Assembly (NCBI GenBank): GCA_012516755.1
Contig: JAAYWE010000138.1
Location: 1 to 27,587, forward strand
DNA length: 27,587 bases
Direction of reading: 5' to 3'
Source of the DNA: Treponema sp.
GTDB taxonomy: Bacteria > Spirochaetota > Spirochaetia > Treponematales > Rectinemataceae
Below, in pieces: positions 1 to 7,108 of this stretch. The translations under genes and the position numbers were made by a program. How positions within the stretch are numbered: the first letter of the stretch is position 1; the number at the start of each line of letters is the position of its first letter. The notes under the pieces were generated by a model. The model worked only from the letters and a program-made list of their open reading frames with translations. It searched no databases and was not told the DNA's origin.

Positions 1-1629
1 AATGCTTCGGGAAAGGCATGCAAGGAGAGCTTCGATACTCGCAGAGCGAATTGCACCCTTTGCGGCGGATGGGCAGAGAATTTTTCCGGCATAAATCGAT
101 ATATCAAGACGAAGGCTATGGAAGATGGACCTAATGCTATCATAATCGACCTCAAGGATTGCCGCTCCTTGAGATAGATGTCTTATACTTTTGGATTGGG
201 AATCGGAGACATCACTTTGCTTCATCGATGAAAATATCTGGATTTTAATGGGAAGGCCTTCTCCATATCGTTTATAGCTAATCCAATTATTTCTTATTTT
301 TGCCAGATCTGCCATTGTTGAAATGCAAGACGAGTCGATATGGCTTTGTTCAGCAATAGACAAAGAGATGGCTCGTATTCTAGTCTCTTTTGCTCCATGG
401 CTTCTCTTATGAATTTGCTCATAGGCTGCGTATTTCCGATGAAAATCCGTATGTTCCAATAAAGGTCTTAGGATTTTTTCGGTAGAAGACTCTTCCTTTG
501 GTGGCATCTTATTCATAATTGAGGAAGAATCTATTCCGCTTAAGGTCGTCCATAGTAATTCTAGGAGCTCGACATCCATTTTTCTTGCGGCGCGAGCAAT
601 ATGAGTCTCCAGCATGCTAAATATCGCAGATGATGAAATACAGTCGAGAGCTCCCATGGGAATCATGTTGGTTTTTACCGTAAAGCCGATTATAGTCAAA
701 GGAATGTTGGGCATAGCATCCGCAACGAGACGCACAGTCTTTTCTAATATCAGCTCATCTAAGACAGAATAAGCTCCAACAGGAATCGCAAAGCGACATG
801 CAACATCCATGAGACAATGTTTCTGCGTTGACCACCTTGTTTTCATATGAAGAGATATACCATGTATACCAGGTAGGAATCGTTTTTCTCGTTGAATAGA
901 TATAAGGAGCTTTATAGGCCTTCCCAGAACTCTAGCAGCTGCTGCGCTTCTGGCTGCAAGCAATGAAGGATACCAGAAATATATCCCGGAATTGTCATAC
1001 ATTTTAGATTGAAGGATCTCGATATCCTCAGTCGAGAGGCTGGTTAACTCTGCAAGACATGAGTGTATAAGCTCAGGCGCCAGAGCGGGGCAACTGAGTT
1101 TCAATCTACCGTTTTCCCATTCTGCGAGAGCACCCAGGCCACTATGAAAGCTAAATTCATGGGGCTCCAGACGCAAATAGGAAGCTAATTCAAGACTATC
1201 TTCGGCTTCTAAGGCTTTTAGGGATTCGGAAGACAATTTCTCTTTTCCCCGCGAATAATCAATTCGGGCTGAAATATCTGAAGATGAAAATACTTGCCAG
1301 TCCAGTCTTGATTCTTGTGCTTCGCAGTCGACTATCGTATTCAATGCCAGCTCTTCCGTAAGCAATGGATCCGGACCAACGATTAGCCCAACGACTTCTC
1401 CTATGTAGGAGACCTTTTTGGCTGCTAACAATGGCAGACTCATGCCTTCTATTCTAAGTTCGTTTTTAAATGGCAACCGATCAGCAGTGATAAGAGTATA
1501 GCCTTCCGGCAAAGGAGGAACATTGATGTTCTGGATATTTCCAATATTTGAGAACGCCCTTATGGCAAAGGCATATAGCATATCTTGCGCCAAGAGCTGT
1601 TCAAATGGGACAGCTTCATCTCTTGTCAT
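1..1629 (-). CDS. Xanthine dehydrogenase-like molybdenum-subunit relative, probably non-catalytic (partial, runs off left edge)
   Basis: The frame is open for 543 codons from ATG at 1629 to the window edge, so the C-terminus is missing. The N-terminal part resembles the a/b hammerhead of aldehyde oxidase/xanthine dehydrogenase large subunits (residues 43-90, PLLAAKKVSYIGEVVGLIVG). Then follow an EPH motif (155-157), a family-like stretch VLGRPIKLLIS (234-244), TNMIPMGA (320-327), and a tail resembling the family's 'VEVD...NP...G' segment (490-543). The glycine-rich GGFGGK-type loop should lie near 209-219 but reads KMYDNSGIYFW. The GAFRG[FY]G loop near 326-334 reads GALDCISSS. The segment before the tail is far shorter than usual. 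These are cofactor-binding regions in active enzymes, so I infer a non-catalytic or repurposed protein. The start overlaps the upstream nusG-like gene by 14 nt, implying translational coupling. Family assignment is moderately sure, from remembered family motifs only; function is unknown. Confidence 0.6.
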   Translation of the reverse strand, partial: MTRDEAVPFEQLLAQDMLYAFAIRAFSNIGNIQNINVPPLPEGYTLITADRLPFKNELRIEGMSLPLLAAKKVSYIGEVVGLIVGPDPLLTEELALNTIVDCEAQESRLDWQVFSSSDISARIDYSRGKEKLSSESLKALEAEDSLELASYLRLEPHEFSFHSGLGALAEWENGRLKLSCPALAPELIHSCLAELTSLSTEDIEILQSKMYDNSGIYFWYPSLLAARSAAAARVLGRPIKLLISIQREKRFLPGIHGISLHMKTRWSTQKHCLMDVACRFAIPVGAYSVLDELILEKTVRLVADAMPNIPLTIIGFTVKTNMIPMGALDCISSSAIFSMLETHIARAARKMDVELLELLWTTLSGIDSSSIMNKMPPKEESSTEKILRPLLEHTDFHRKYAAYEQIHKRSHGAKETRIRAISLSIAEQSHIDSSCISTMADLAKIRNNWISYKRYGEGLPIKIQIFSSMKQSDVSDSQSKSIRHLSQGAAILEVDYDSIRSIFHSLRLDISIYAGKILCPSAAKGAIRSASIEALLACLSRSI

Positions 1630-2170
1630 GATATACACCTAGCGGAGCTGCTTTGGCTGTTTCCGCTTCCATGACTTCAAAGGCCAGGTCGAGTAATATA
1701 ATAGATTCTGCTATATCGAGCCTCACTTTTGCGCGACGTTTTCTTCTATTCACCTTAATGATAAAGCCCTCAATACCTTGTAAAGGTCCTTCTATTACCT
1801 TTATTCTCTGATTTTCGTCGAATCTTACAAGCGATGGCGGAATCAAGCTTCCAAAACTGATGAAATGGCGAATAATTTCGCTATCGCGATTGTTGAGTGG
1901 TTGCGGACCTTCGTTGTTCGGTAGGAATCGTATGAAAGACTTGGAATGCCTCAGCCGATATACTATCTCCAAAGGCAGAGAATCACCATCATACTCGAAA
2001 AATACGTAGCCTGGAAAAACCGGTGAATTGTCAAGTCTGGCTTTCCCCTTTTTTCTTATGTACATCTTCTTCATTATTTTATGGAATTTTATATCTGGTA
2101 CTTGATGTTGAATTCGCTCAAGCCATTCCTCTTCTTTGCATGTTATTACCTGGATAGCATAAAAACGCAT
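1616..2170 (-). CDS. Specialised NusG-family transcription antiterminator (LoaP/UpxY-like)
   Basis: The 184-residue protein has a NusG N-terminal domain (about 1-105), with the family landmark FPGYVFFEY at 52-60 and LRHSKSFIRFL after it. A KOW domain follows at about 118-168 (IKVIEGPLQGIEGF then NRRKRRAKVRLD). NusG-family proteins bind RNA polymerase across its cleft and alter pausing or termination. It is not next to secE or rplK/rplA, where housekeeping nusG usually lies. Its KOW sequence (EGPLQGIEG, RRKRRAKVRL) is closer to operon-specific paralogues such as LoaP. Such paralogues usually act on the operon they head, so the likely target is the downstream molybdo-hydroxylase-like gene, which it overlaps by 14 nt. 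It is divergent from ligA. The start at 2170 has no visible ribosome binding site and sits exactly where transcription from a nearby -10 box would begin. Confidence 0.85.
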   Translation of the reverse strand: MRFYAIQVITCKEEEWLERIQHQVPDIKFHKIMKKMYIRKKGKARLDNSPVFPGYVFFEYDGDSLPLEIVYRLRHSKSFIRFLPNNEGPQPLNNRDSEIIRHFISFGSLIPPSLVRFDENQRIKVIEGPLQGIEGFIIKVNRRKRRAKVRLDIAESIILLDLAFEVMEAETAKAAPLGVYHDKR

Positions 2171-2205
2171 GTCGATAGAATAGCATATCTTGAATATCCA
2201 GTCAG
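2171..2205 (-). promoter_or_regulatory. Candidate promoter for the nusG-like gene, leaderless geometry
   Basis: On the minus strand CTGACT (2200-2205) is followed by a 17-nt spacer and TATTCT (2177-2182). Six nucleotides then separate the -10 hexamer from the ATG at 2170, which would put the transcription start on the A of the start codon. No Shine-Dalgarno sequence is visible. The hexamers match consensus only partly. Confidence 0.4.
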
Positions 2206-2241
2206 TAAGAAATGTGGAATAGGATCTTATCTCAAAGTAAT

Positions 2242-2270
2242 TTGACAGGCTTCCTTTGGATGATTAGTAT
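2242..2270 (+). promoter_or_regulatory. Candidate promoter for ligA, leaderless geometry
   Basis: A perfect TTGACA (2242-2247) is followed after 17 nt by TAGTAT (2265-2270). Transcription would begin at 2277, the A of the ligA ATG. A second possible -10, TATAAG (2268-2273), has a poorer 20-nt spacing. There is no ribosome binding site between the hexamer and the ATG. Confidence 0.55.
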
Positions 2271-2276
2271 AAGATC

Positions 2277-4211
2277 ATGCCAGATGATTTGAGAATAAGT
2301 GAAGATCCTGATATTCGGCAGAAGAGAATCAGAGAATTGGAGTATCTGATCAGGCACCACCAAGAACTGTATTATAACGGCGAACCCGAGATTTCGGATG
2401 AAGAATTCGATGCATTATGGGATGAACTCGCTTCGATAGATCCAGCAAATCCTATTATTGCTTCTATAGGAGCAGACAGATCAGATAGATGGCCTAAGTA
2501 TAGGCATAGGATGATAATGGGGAGTCTCTCAAAGGCAAGCGATCCAGAGTCATTTTTAGCCTGGGCAGCTAAAGTCAGATATCCGCTTTACCTCGTGCAA
2601 TATAAGCTCGATGGCGCTAGCATAGAGCTTCAATACGATGAAGGTGGCTTTGCAAGAGCCGTCACTCGTGGAGATGGGGTAATAGGCGACGATATCACTC
2701 CCAACGCGGTGCGTATGAATGGAGTTCCGAATCGGCTTCCAGAGCCATTTACAGGATCAGTTCGCGGTGAAGTGCTCATGTCGAAGAGAGTGCATGCATC
2801 AAAATATTCTGACAAGGCCAATTGTCGCAATGCCGCAAATGGTCTCATGAAACGCAAAGATGGTCAGGGAGTCGAGGATCTTGATATCGTATGCTATGAT
2901 GCCGTGGGCAGATTGCCCACTGGCGAAGCCTTCTCCACCGAACGAGAAAAGATTGCCTGGCTGAAAAGAATGGGTTTCAATGTTGTTCCAACCATCGAAT
3001 GTAAGAGTCCTGAGGAGATCATTGTATATCGTGCCAAGATCATGGAGTTACGGCCTACTCTCGAGTATGACATAGACGGACTTGTAGTAAAGGGTGATCG
3101 AATCGATTTCGAAGATATGAACAAGATGCGTCCCGAGCTACAGATAGCCTTCAAATTCAGTCCAGAAGAGGCTGTTACGACACTCATAGCAGTTGAATGG
3201 AGTGAGTCTGGGACCACCGTTACTCCTATTGGTATAGTCGAACCTGTGAGGCTTGCAGGAACCACTGTTCAGCGTGCCAATCTGGCTAATCCAGGCATAA
3301 TTCGCTCTATGGACTTAAGAATCGGTTCTAAGGTTGTAATAACCAAGCGCGGAGAGATCATTCCTAAGATCGAATCTCTGGTCGAAAACCCCAAAGATGC
3401 TATTCCGATTCCTATTCCTTCACATTGCTCGTTATGTGGCGCAGGGCTAATCGATGAGGATACACGTCTTTATTGTCCGAATCCAGAATGTCCAGGGAAA
3501 GCCTATCATCGCCTCGAAAAATGGCTTTCTGTAATTGATATAAAAGATATAGGATCAACGTTGTTGAAGAGACTTTTCGAAGCTAAGAGAGTTGTGCGGA
3601 TACCGGATCTATATACACTTACAATGAATGACCTTATCTCCTTTGAAAGAATAGGCCGGAAGAGCGCTCAGAAGATATTGCGCAATATAAGAGAACGAAA
3701 TGAAGTCAGTCTTTCTCAGTTTATCGCAGGTTTTGATATAGAAGGAATTGGCTTGCTCATGGCAGAGAAGCTTATAGAAGCTGGATATGATACTCTAGAT
3801 AAAATTCTAGCTGCTTCACCGGCGGATTTCGAGAAGATCGCGGGTTTTGCTGAAATCAGCGCCAAGACTCTTTACGAAGGGCTGCGATTGGTCGAGGAAG
3901 ATATGCGCAAGCTCGTCGATAGTGGATATGTGCGAATCAGACCTCCGCTCCCTAAAACCCAGAGGACCGCAAATCCAGTCTCCGGCAATAGTTTTTGTTT
4001 TACTGGCGAGCTGAGATCGATGAAGCGCTCGGAAGCTGAAAAACTGGTCCGGGAAAAGGGCGGTATAATAAAATCCAGCGTAACCAAGGATCTTGATTAT
4101 CTGGTCACGAATGATCCAAGCTCAGGATCGGAAAAAAACCGCAAGGCTAAAGAATTATCGATTAAGATCATCGATGAAGAGCAATTCCTTGAGATGGCCG
4201 GCCTTAAATGA
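2277..4211 (+). CDS. ligA: NAD+-dependent DNA ligase
   Basis: It seals nicks in DNA during replication and repair using NAD+. The 644 residues show the whole LigA order. Domain Ia has YYNGEPEISDEEFDAL (32-47). The adenylation domain has the nucleotidyl lysine in KLDG (110-113), TRGDGVIGDD (130-139), RGEV (163-166), a CRNAANG segment (183-189), DGLVVK (267-272) and FKFS (292-295). An OB fold follows, then a four-cysteine zinc finger (C384, C387, C400, C405), helix-hairpin-helix repeats, and a C-terminal BRCT domain (about 570-644). Two differences from most LigA sequences are visible: FD replaces YD at 44-45, and the VGRTG-type motif reads EWSESG (307-312) and so lacks the arginine. Length is near the usual 670. 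It heads a plus-strand run with the DUF167 gene 10 nt behind it. Confidence 0.96.
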   Translation: MPDDLRISEDPDIRQKRIRELEYLIRHHQELYYNGEPEISDEEFDALWDELASIDPANPIIASIGADRSDRWPKYRHRMIMGSLSKASDPESFLAWAAKVRYPLYLVQYKLDGASIELQYDEGGFARAVTRGDGVIGDDITPNAVRMNGVPNRLPEPFTGSVRGEVLMSKRVHASKYSDKANCRNAANGLMKRKDGQGVEDLDIVCYDAVGRLPTGEAFSTEREKIAWLKRMGFNVVPTIECKSPEEIIVYRAKIMELRPTLEYDIDGLVVKGDRIDFEDMNKMRPELQIAFKFSPEEAVTTLIAVEWSESGTTVTPIGIVEPVRLAGTTVQRANLANPGIIRSMDLRIGSKVVITKRGEIIPKIESLVENPKDAIPIPIPSHCSLCGAGLIDEDTRLYCPNPECPGKAYHRLEKWLSVIDIKDIGSTLLKRLFEAKRVVRIPDLYTLTMNDLISFERIGRKSAQKILRNIRERNEVSLSQFIAGFDIEGIGLLMAEKLIEAGYDTLDKILAASPADFEKIAGFAEISAKTLYEGLRLVEEDMRKLVDSGYVRIRPPLPKTQRTANPVSGNSFCFTGELRSMKRSEAEKLVREKGGIIKSSVTKDLDYLVTNDPSSGSEKNRKAKELSIKIIDEEQFLEMAGLK

Positions 4212-4221
4212 TGGATTTTGA

Positions 4222-4533
4222 ATGAGAACACCTTCAGCAAGGCTTCTAGAGCATCTCGATATTCTAAAGCCAGCCCTCCATGAAGAGAAGGAGGGGATAG
4301 TACTCGATGTCTATGTTATTCCTCGTGCTCCTTACGATAGTGTAGAGGGACTGCGCGATGGGCGCATATTGCTGAGAGTAAAGGCAGCGCCGGAAAAGGG
4401 AAAAGCAAATGAGGCCGTTTTAGACCTGATTGCGGATTATTTTGATATAGCATCCTCGAATCTTCGTATATTGCGAGGTCATAGTTCAAAACGCAAGTCC
4501 ATCTTATTGCAAAGCTTCAGAGAAAATCGCTAA
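4222..4533 (+). CDS. DUF167 (UPF0235/YggU-like) family protein
   Basis: The 103-residue protein carries the family core VIPRAPYDSVEGLRDGRILLRVKAAPEKGKANEAV (about 33-67), followed by a region where most members have 'SGxxSRxK', here ILRGHSSKRKSILL. DUF167 proteins are small, widely conserved and without an established reaction; some structures suggest nucleic-acid association, which I cannot test here. The N-terminal 20 residues (RTPSARLLEHLDILKPAL) look like an extra helix beyond the core. It lies 10 nt after ligA and its stop is 13 nt before the preferred argS start, so the three are probably one transcript. Confidence 0.85.
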   Translation: MRTPSARLLEHLDILKPALHEEKEGIVLDVYVIPRAPYDSVEGLRDGRILLRVKAAPEKGKANEAVLDLIADYFDIASSNLRILRGHSSKRKSILLQSFRENR

Positions 4534-4546
4534 AATGGAGCTCCTC

Positions 4547-6319
4547 ATGGAATATTTTGTGGATCAATGGAAATCGATAATTGCAAACTGCCTGAATGAG
4601 CTCGCTCTCCAAAAAGAGCTCAAGGATGTCTCTTTTTCATCTCAGGATATCATTGCCGAGAAGCCACCTAGGCCGAAGCTTGGCGACATAGGCTTTCCCA
4701 TGTTCTCATATGCAAAGCAATTTCGAATGTCACCGGATAGAATTGCAGCGGAAATAGCGAGTCTCTGCAACATGACAATCGATATTGAGAAACTCATTCT
4801 GCCTGGGACCATTAAAGCAACAGGTTCATATTTGAACATATATCTAGACAAAGAATATGTGACGAATTATGTCCTTGAAAATGCTGAGAAAGAAGGTTGG
4901 GGATCTAGCCCACTTTTTAATGGTCAAAGGATAATGATTGAGTTTTCCTGCCCTAACACCAACAAACCTCTTCACCTTGGCCACCTTCGAAACAATGTGC
5001 TTGGAGAGTCTCTTTCGAGAATCATGAAAGCAGCAGGGGCAGAAGTTAAAAAGGTCAATCTGATAAACGACAGGGGAATTCATATCTGCAAGTCGATGCT
5101 CGCATATCTTGCCTATGGACAAGGACGTACACCGGAAGACGAAGGATTGAAAAGCGATCACTTTGTAGGCAAATACTATGTCTTATTCAATAGATTAAAA
5201 GAAGAAGATCCTTTTGCAGAAGAAAAAGCTCAAGAACTCCTGCAGAAATGGGAAGCTGGGGACCCAGATGTAATTGCACTATGGGAAAAGATGAACAAAT
5301 GGGCTGTCGAAGGCATTATGGATACCTATAGACGCCAGAGGGTTAGTTTCGATGAATTCCATTTCGAACACGAGACCTATAAACTGGGCAAACAGGAAGT
5401 GCTGGAAGGCCTTGCTAGAGGAATATTCTATCGTGCAGAGGATGGTGCAATTCAGGTAGATCTGGAAGATGTCGGTCTAGGAAAAAAAGTACTCCTCCGA
5501 AAAGATGGCACGAGTATCTACATCACGCAAGATATCGGAACAGCGATTATGCGTTACAACAGATGGCCTTTCCATGAGCTCGTGTATGTTGTGGCCTCTG
5601 AGCAGCAATATCATTTCAAAGTACTTTTTGAAGTTCTAAGGAGGCTTGGTTATAGCTGGGCAGAGAATCTCTACCATCTCTCATATGGGCTTGTGAATTT
5701 GCCTTCCGGCAGAATGAAAACCAGGGAAGGAACGGTTGTAGATGCCGATGACCTGATAGACGAACTTACAGAACTTGCAGCAAATGAAATAGCGGATAAG
5801 GGAAGGGAGGAAGCGGTGGGCGATATCGAAGATGTTGCCGAGCAGGTTGCCCTTGGAGCCTTACATTATTTTCTTCTGCAAGTTTCGCCGGGCAAAGACA
5901 TGCTCTACAATCCTGAGCAATCTCTATCTTTTACTGGAGATACGGGGCCCTACATTCAGTATATGGGAGCTCGAGCCAGCTCTATTCTTAGAAAACACAA
6001 AAATGGTGAGGGTAATGCGGGCCAAGGGAAAATCGATGTTTCTCTTATAGTGTCGGATTCCGATTGGTCTCTCATGAGGCTATTGATGGACTTTCCCTAT
6101 ACTATCGAGCAGTCGGCAAAAAACAAGGATCCTTCCATACTTGCTGCTTATGCGCATCAGCTTGCGAGCGAATTTTCCGCCTGGTATCGAGACAATCCAG
6201 TGCTGAAGAACGACAATCCTGATATCTCGGCCAGCCGCTTGGCGTTAGTGACAGCGATTAAAGAAATACTCCGAAGAGCAAGCAATTTGTTATGCATACC
6301 ATTTCTCGACGCCATGTAA
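4547..6319 (+). CDS. argS: Arginyl-tRNA synthetase
   Basis: This class I aminoacyl-tRNA synthetase charges tRNA-Arg. Upstream of the catalytic core is the ArgS Add-1 domain (KPPRPKLGDIGFP). The core has the HIGH-type motif as HLGH in CPNTNKPLHLGHLRNN, then YITQDIGTA and a VYVVASEQQYHFK segment. The KMSKS position reads GRMKTREGTVVDADDLIDE, consistent with the relaxed motif common in ArgS. The anticodon-binding helical domain ends with RASNLLCIPFLDAM. Two in-frame ATGs exist, at 4535 and 4547. I choose 4547 because GGAG at 4537-4540 lies six nucleotides upstream of it, whereas 4535 has no ribosome binding site; this gives 590 residues. It follows the DUF167 gene closely. Confidence 0.95.
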   Translation: MEYFVDQWKSIIANCLNELALQKELKDVSFSSQDIIAEKPPRPKLGDIGFPMFSYAKQFRMSPDRIAAEIASLCNMTIDIEKLILPGTIKATGSYLNIYLDKEYVTNYVLENAEKEGWGSSPLFNGQRIMIEFSCPNTNKPLHLGHLRNNVLGESLSRIMKAAGAEVKKVNLINDRGIHICKSMLAYLAYGQGRTPEDEGLKSDHFVGKYYVLFNRLKEEDPFAEEKAQELLQKWEAGDPDVIALWEKMNKWAVEGIMDTYRRQRVSFDEFHFEHETYKLGKQEVLEGLARGIFYRAEDGAIQVDLEDVGLGKKVLLRKDGTSIYITQDIGTAIMRYNRWPFHELVYVVASEQQYHFKVLFEVLRRLGYSWAENLYHLSYGLVNLPSGRMKTREGTVVDADDLIDELTELAANEIADKGREEAVGDIEDVAEQVALGALHYFLLQVSPGKDMLYNPEQSLSFTGDTGPYIQYMGARASSILRKHKNGEGNAGQGKIDVSLIVSDSDWSLMRLLMDFPYTIEQSAKNKDPSILAAYAHQLASEFSAWYRDNPVLKNDNPDISASRLALVTAIKEILRRASNLLCIPFLDAM

Positions 6320-6363
6320 GAAGACCCGGATACTGATTCGCTTTCTTTTGGTTCTGAGAGCTG

Positions 6364-6393
6364 TTGACAAGATGCGGTCATAAAGTGTATAAA
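6364..6393 (+). promoter_or_regulatory. Promoter for rplU-rpmA
   Basis: A perfect TTGACA (6364-6369) is followed by TATAAA (6388-6393) with an 18-nt spacer. It lies 45 nt upstream of the rplU ATG and after the argS stop. The short leader carries GAGGA nine nucleotides before the start. I saw no folded ribosomal-protein autoregulatory structure in the leader. Confidence 0.65.
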
Positions 6394-6438
6394 TTGCAGC
6401 CTGATATGAATATTTGAGGATTTATGAGGATAAGCTAA

Positions 6439-6750
6439 ATGTACGCAATCGTAGAAATCAACGGAAAACAATATCATGCAGAGCAGGGGAAGGATCTGGT
6501 AGTAGATCGCTTTGATGCAATGCCAGGTCAGTCGATTGTCTTCGAAAAAGTGTTATTGCTTAGTGGGGATGAAACAAAAGTCGGAACTCCATATGTCAAT
6601 GATGCCGCTATCAAAGCTACAGTAAGAGAAGAGATCAAGGGTGACAAGATAATTGTATTTAAGTATAAGCCAAAAAAAGGATATCGCAAAACCCGTGGGC
6701 ATCGTCAGCCTTATACAGTGCTAACGGTCAATGAAATTGTGGGCGCTTGA
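6439..6750 (+). CDS. rplU: 50S ribosomal protein L21
   Basis: L21 is a component of the large subunit that binds 23S rRNA. The 103 residues match the family along their whole length: MYAIVEINGKQYHAEQGKDL at the start, VLLLSGDETKVGTPYV in the middle, and the conserved RNA-contact stretch KYKPKKGYRKTRGHRQPYT (75-93). Length is standard. GAGGA precedes the ATG. rpmA follows after 29 nt. The cysteine protease gene (prp) that sits between L21 and L27 in Firmicutes is absent. Confidence 0.97.
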   Translation: MYAIVEINGKQYHAEQGKDLVVDRFDAMPGQSIVFEKVLLLSGDETKVGTPYVNDAAIKATVREEIKGDKIIVFKYKPKKGYRKTRGHRQPYTVLTVNEIVGA

Positions 6751-6779
6751 GGCGTCCATCTTAACCGGAGGAATATACC

Positions 6780-7025
6780 ATGCCACATAAAGGTGTTAAT
6801 GGCCGAGATTCAAATCCGCAGTGTCTTGGTGTCAAGGCCTATGCTAGCGAGAGGATAAGCGCAGGTTCGATTATTGTACGACAGAGGGGTTCGAAAATAA
6901 ATCCAGGCAAGAATGTAGGTAAGGGTAAGGATGATACCCTATTTGCGCTTATCGACGGTACAGTGCGCTTCCATGAATATAAAGGCAAGAAATTTGTAGA
7001 TGTGGAGCCAGCCATTCAAGCATGA
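6780..7025 (+). CDS. rpmA: 50S ribosomal protein L27 with shortened N-terminal tail
   Basis: L27 lies near the peptidyl-transferase centre, and its flexible N-terminal tail reaches tRNA there. The 81 residues match the family from NGRDSNPQCLGVK (7-19) through SIIVRQRGSKINPGKNVGKGKDDTLFA and DGTVRFHEYKGKKFVDV. The tail reads MPHKGVNGRD. In E. coli the corresponding segment is MAHKKAGGSTRNGRD, so five residues between HK and NGRD are missing. The start is fixed by GGAGG just upstream and an in-frame TAA shortly before that, so the shortening is not a start-site error. Confidence 0.95.
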   Translation: MPHKGVNGRDSNPQCLGVKAYASERISAGSIIVRQRGSKINPGKNVGKGKDDTLFALIDGTVRFHEYKGKKFVDVEPAIQA

Positions 7026-7036
7026 AGGTAAAACTA

Positions 7037-7089
7037 GAGCATAATTCTAACCGCTCCTGTAGCACAGAGGGCGGTTTTTTATTATGCTC
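7037..7089 (+). terminator. Intrinsic terminator or attenuator between rpmA and obg, nested hairpin
   Basis: The inner stem is ACCGCTC (7050-7056) paired with GGGCGGT (7069-7075), with one G-U pair and a 12-nt loop, followed by TTTTTT (7075-7080). An outer perfect 9-bp inverted repeat, GAGCATAAT (7037-7045) and ATTATGCTC (7081-7089), encloses it. The inner hairpin with its U-tract is a standard terminator shape. No convincing promoter follows it, so read-through into obg is likely. Confidence 0.7.
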
Positions 7090-7108
7090 ACAATAATGGA
7101 GAATTTCT

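Noticed and set aside
2630..3265. Reading frames on the minus strand inside ligA
   Set aside because: Both are antisense to conserved ligase motifs, lack ribosome binding sites and resemble no protein family.
4535..4546. Upstream ATG for argS at 4535
   Set aside because: The GGAG that overlaps this ATG is ideally spaced for the next ATG at 4547, and the four extra residues add nothing conserved.
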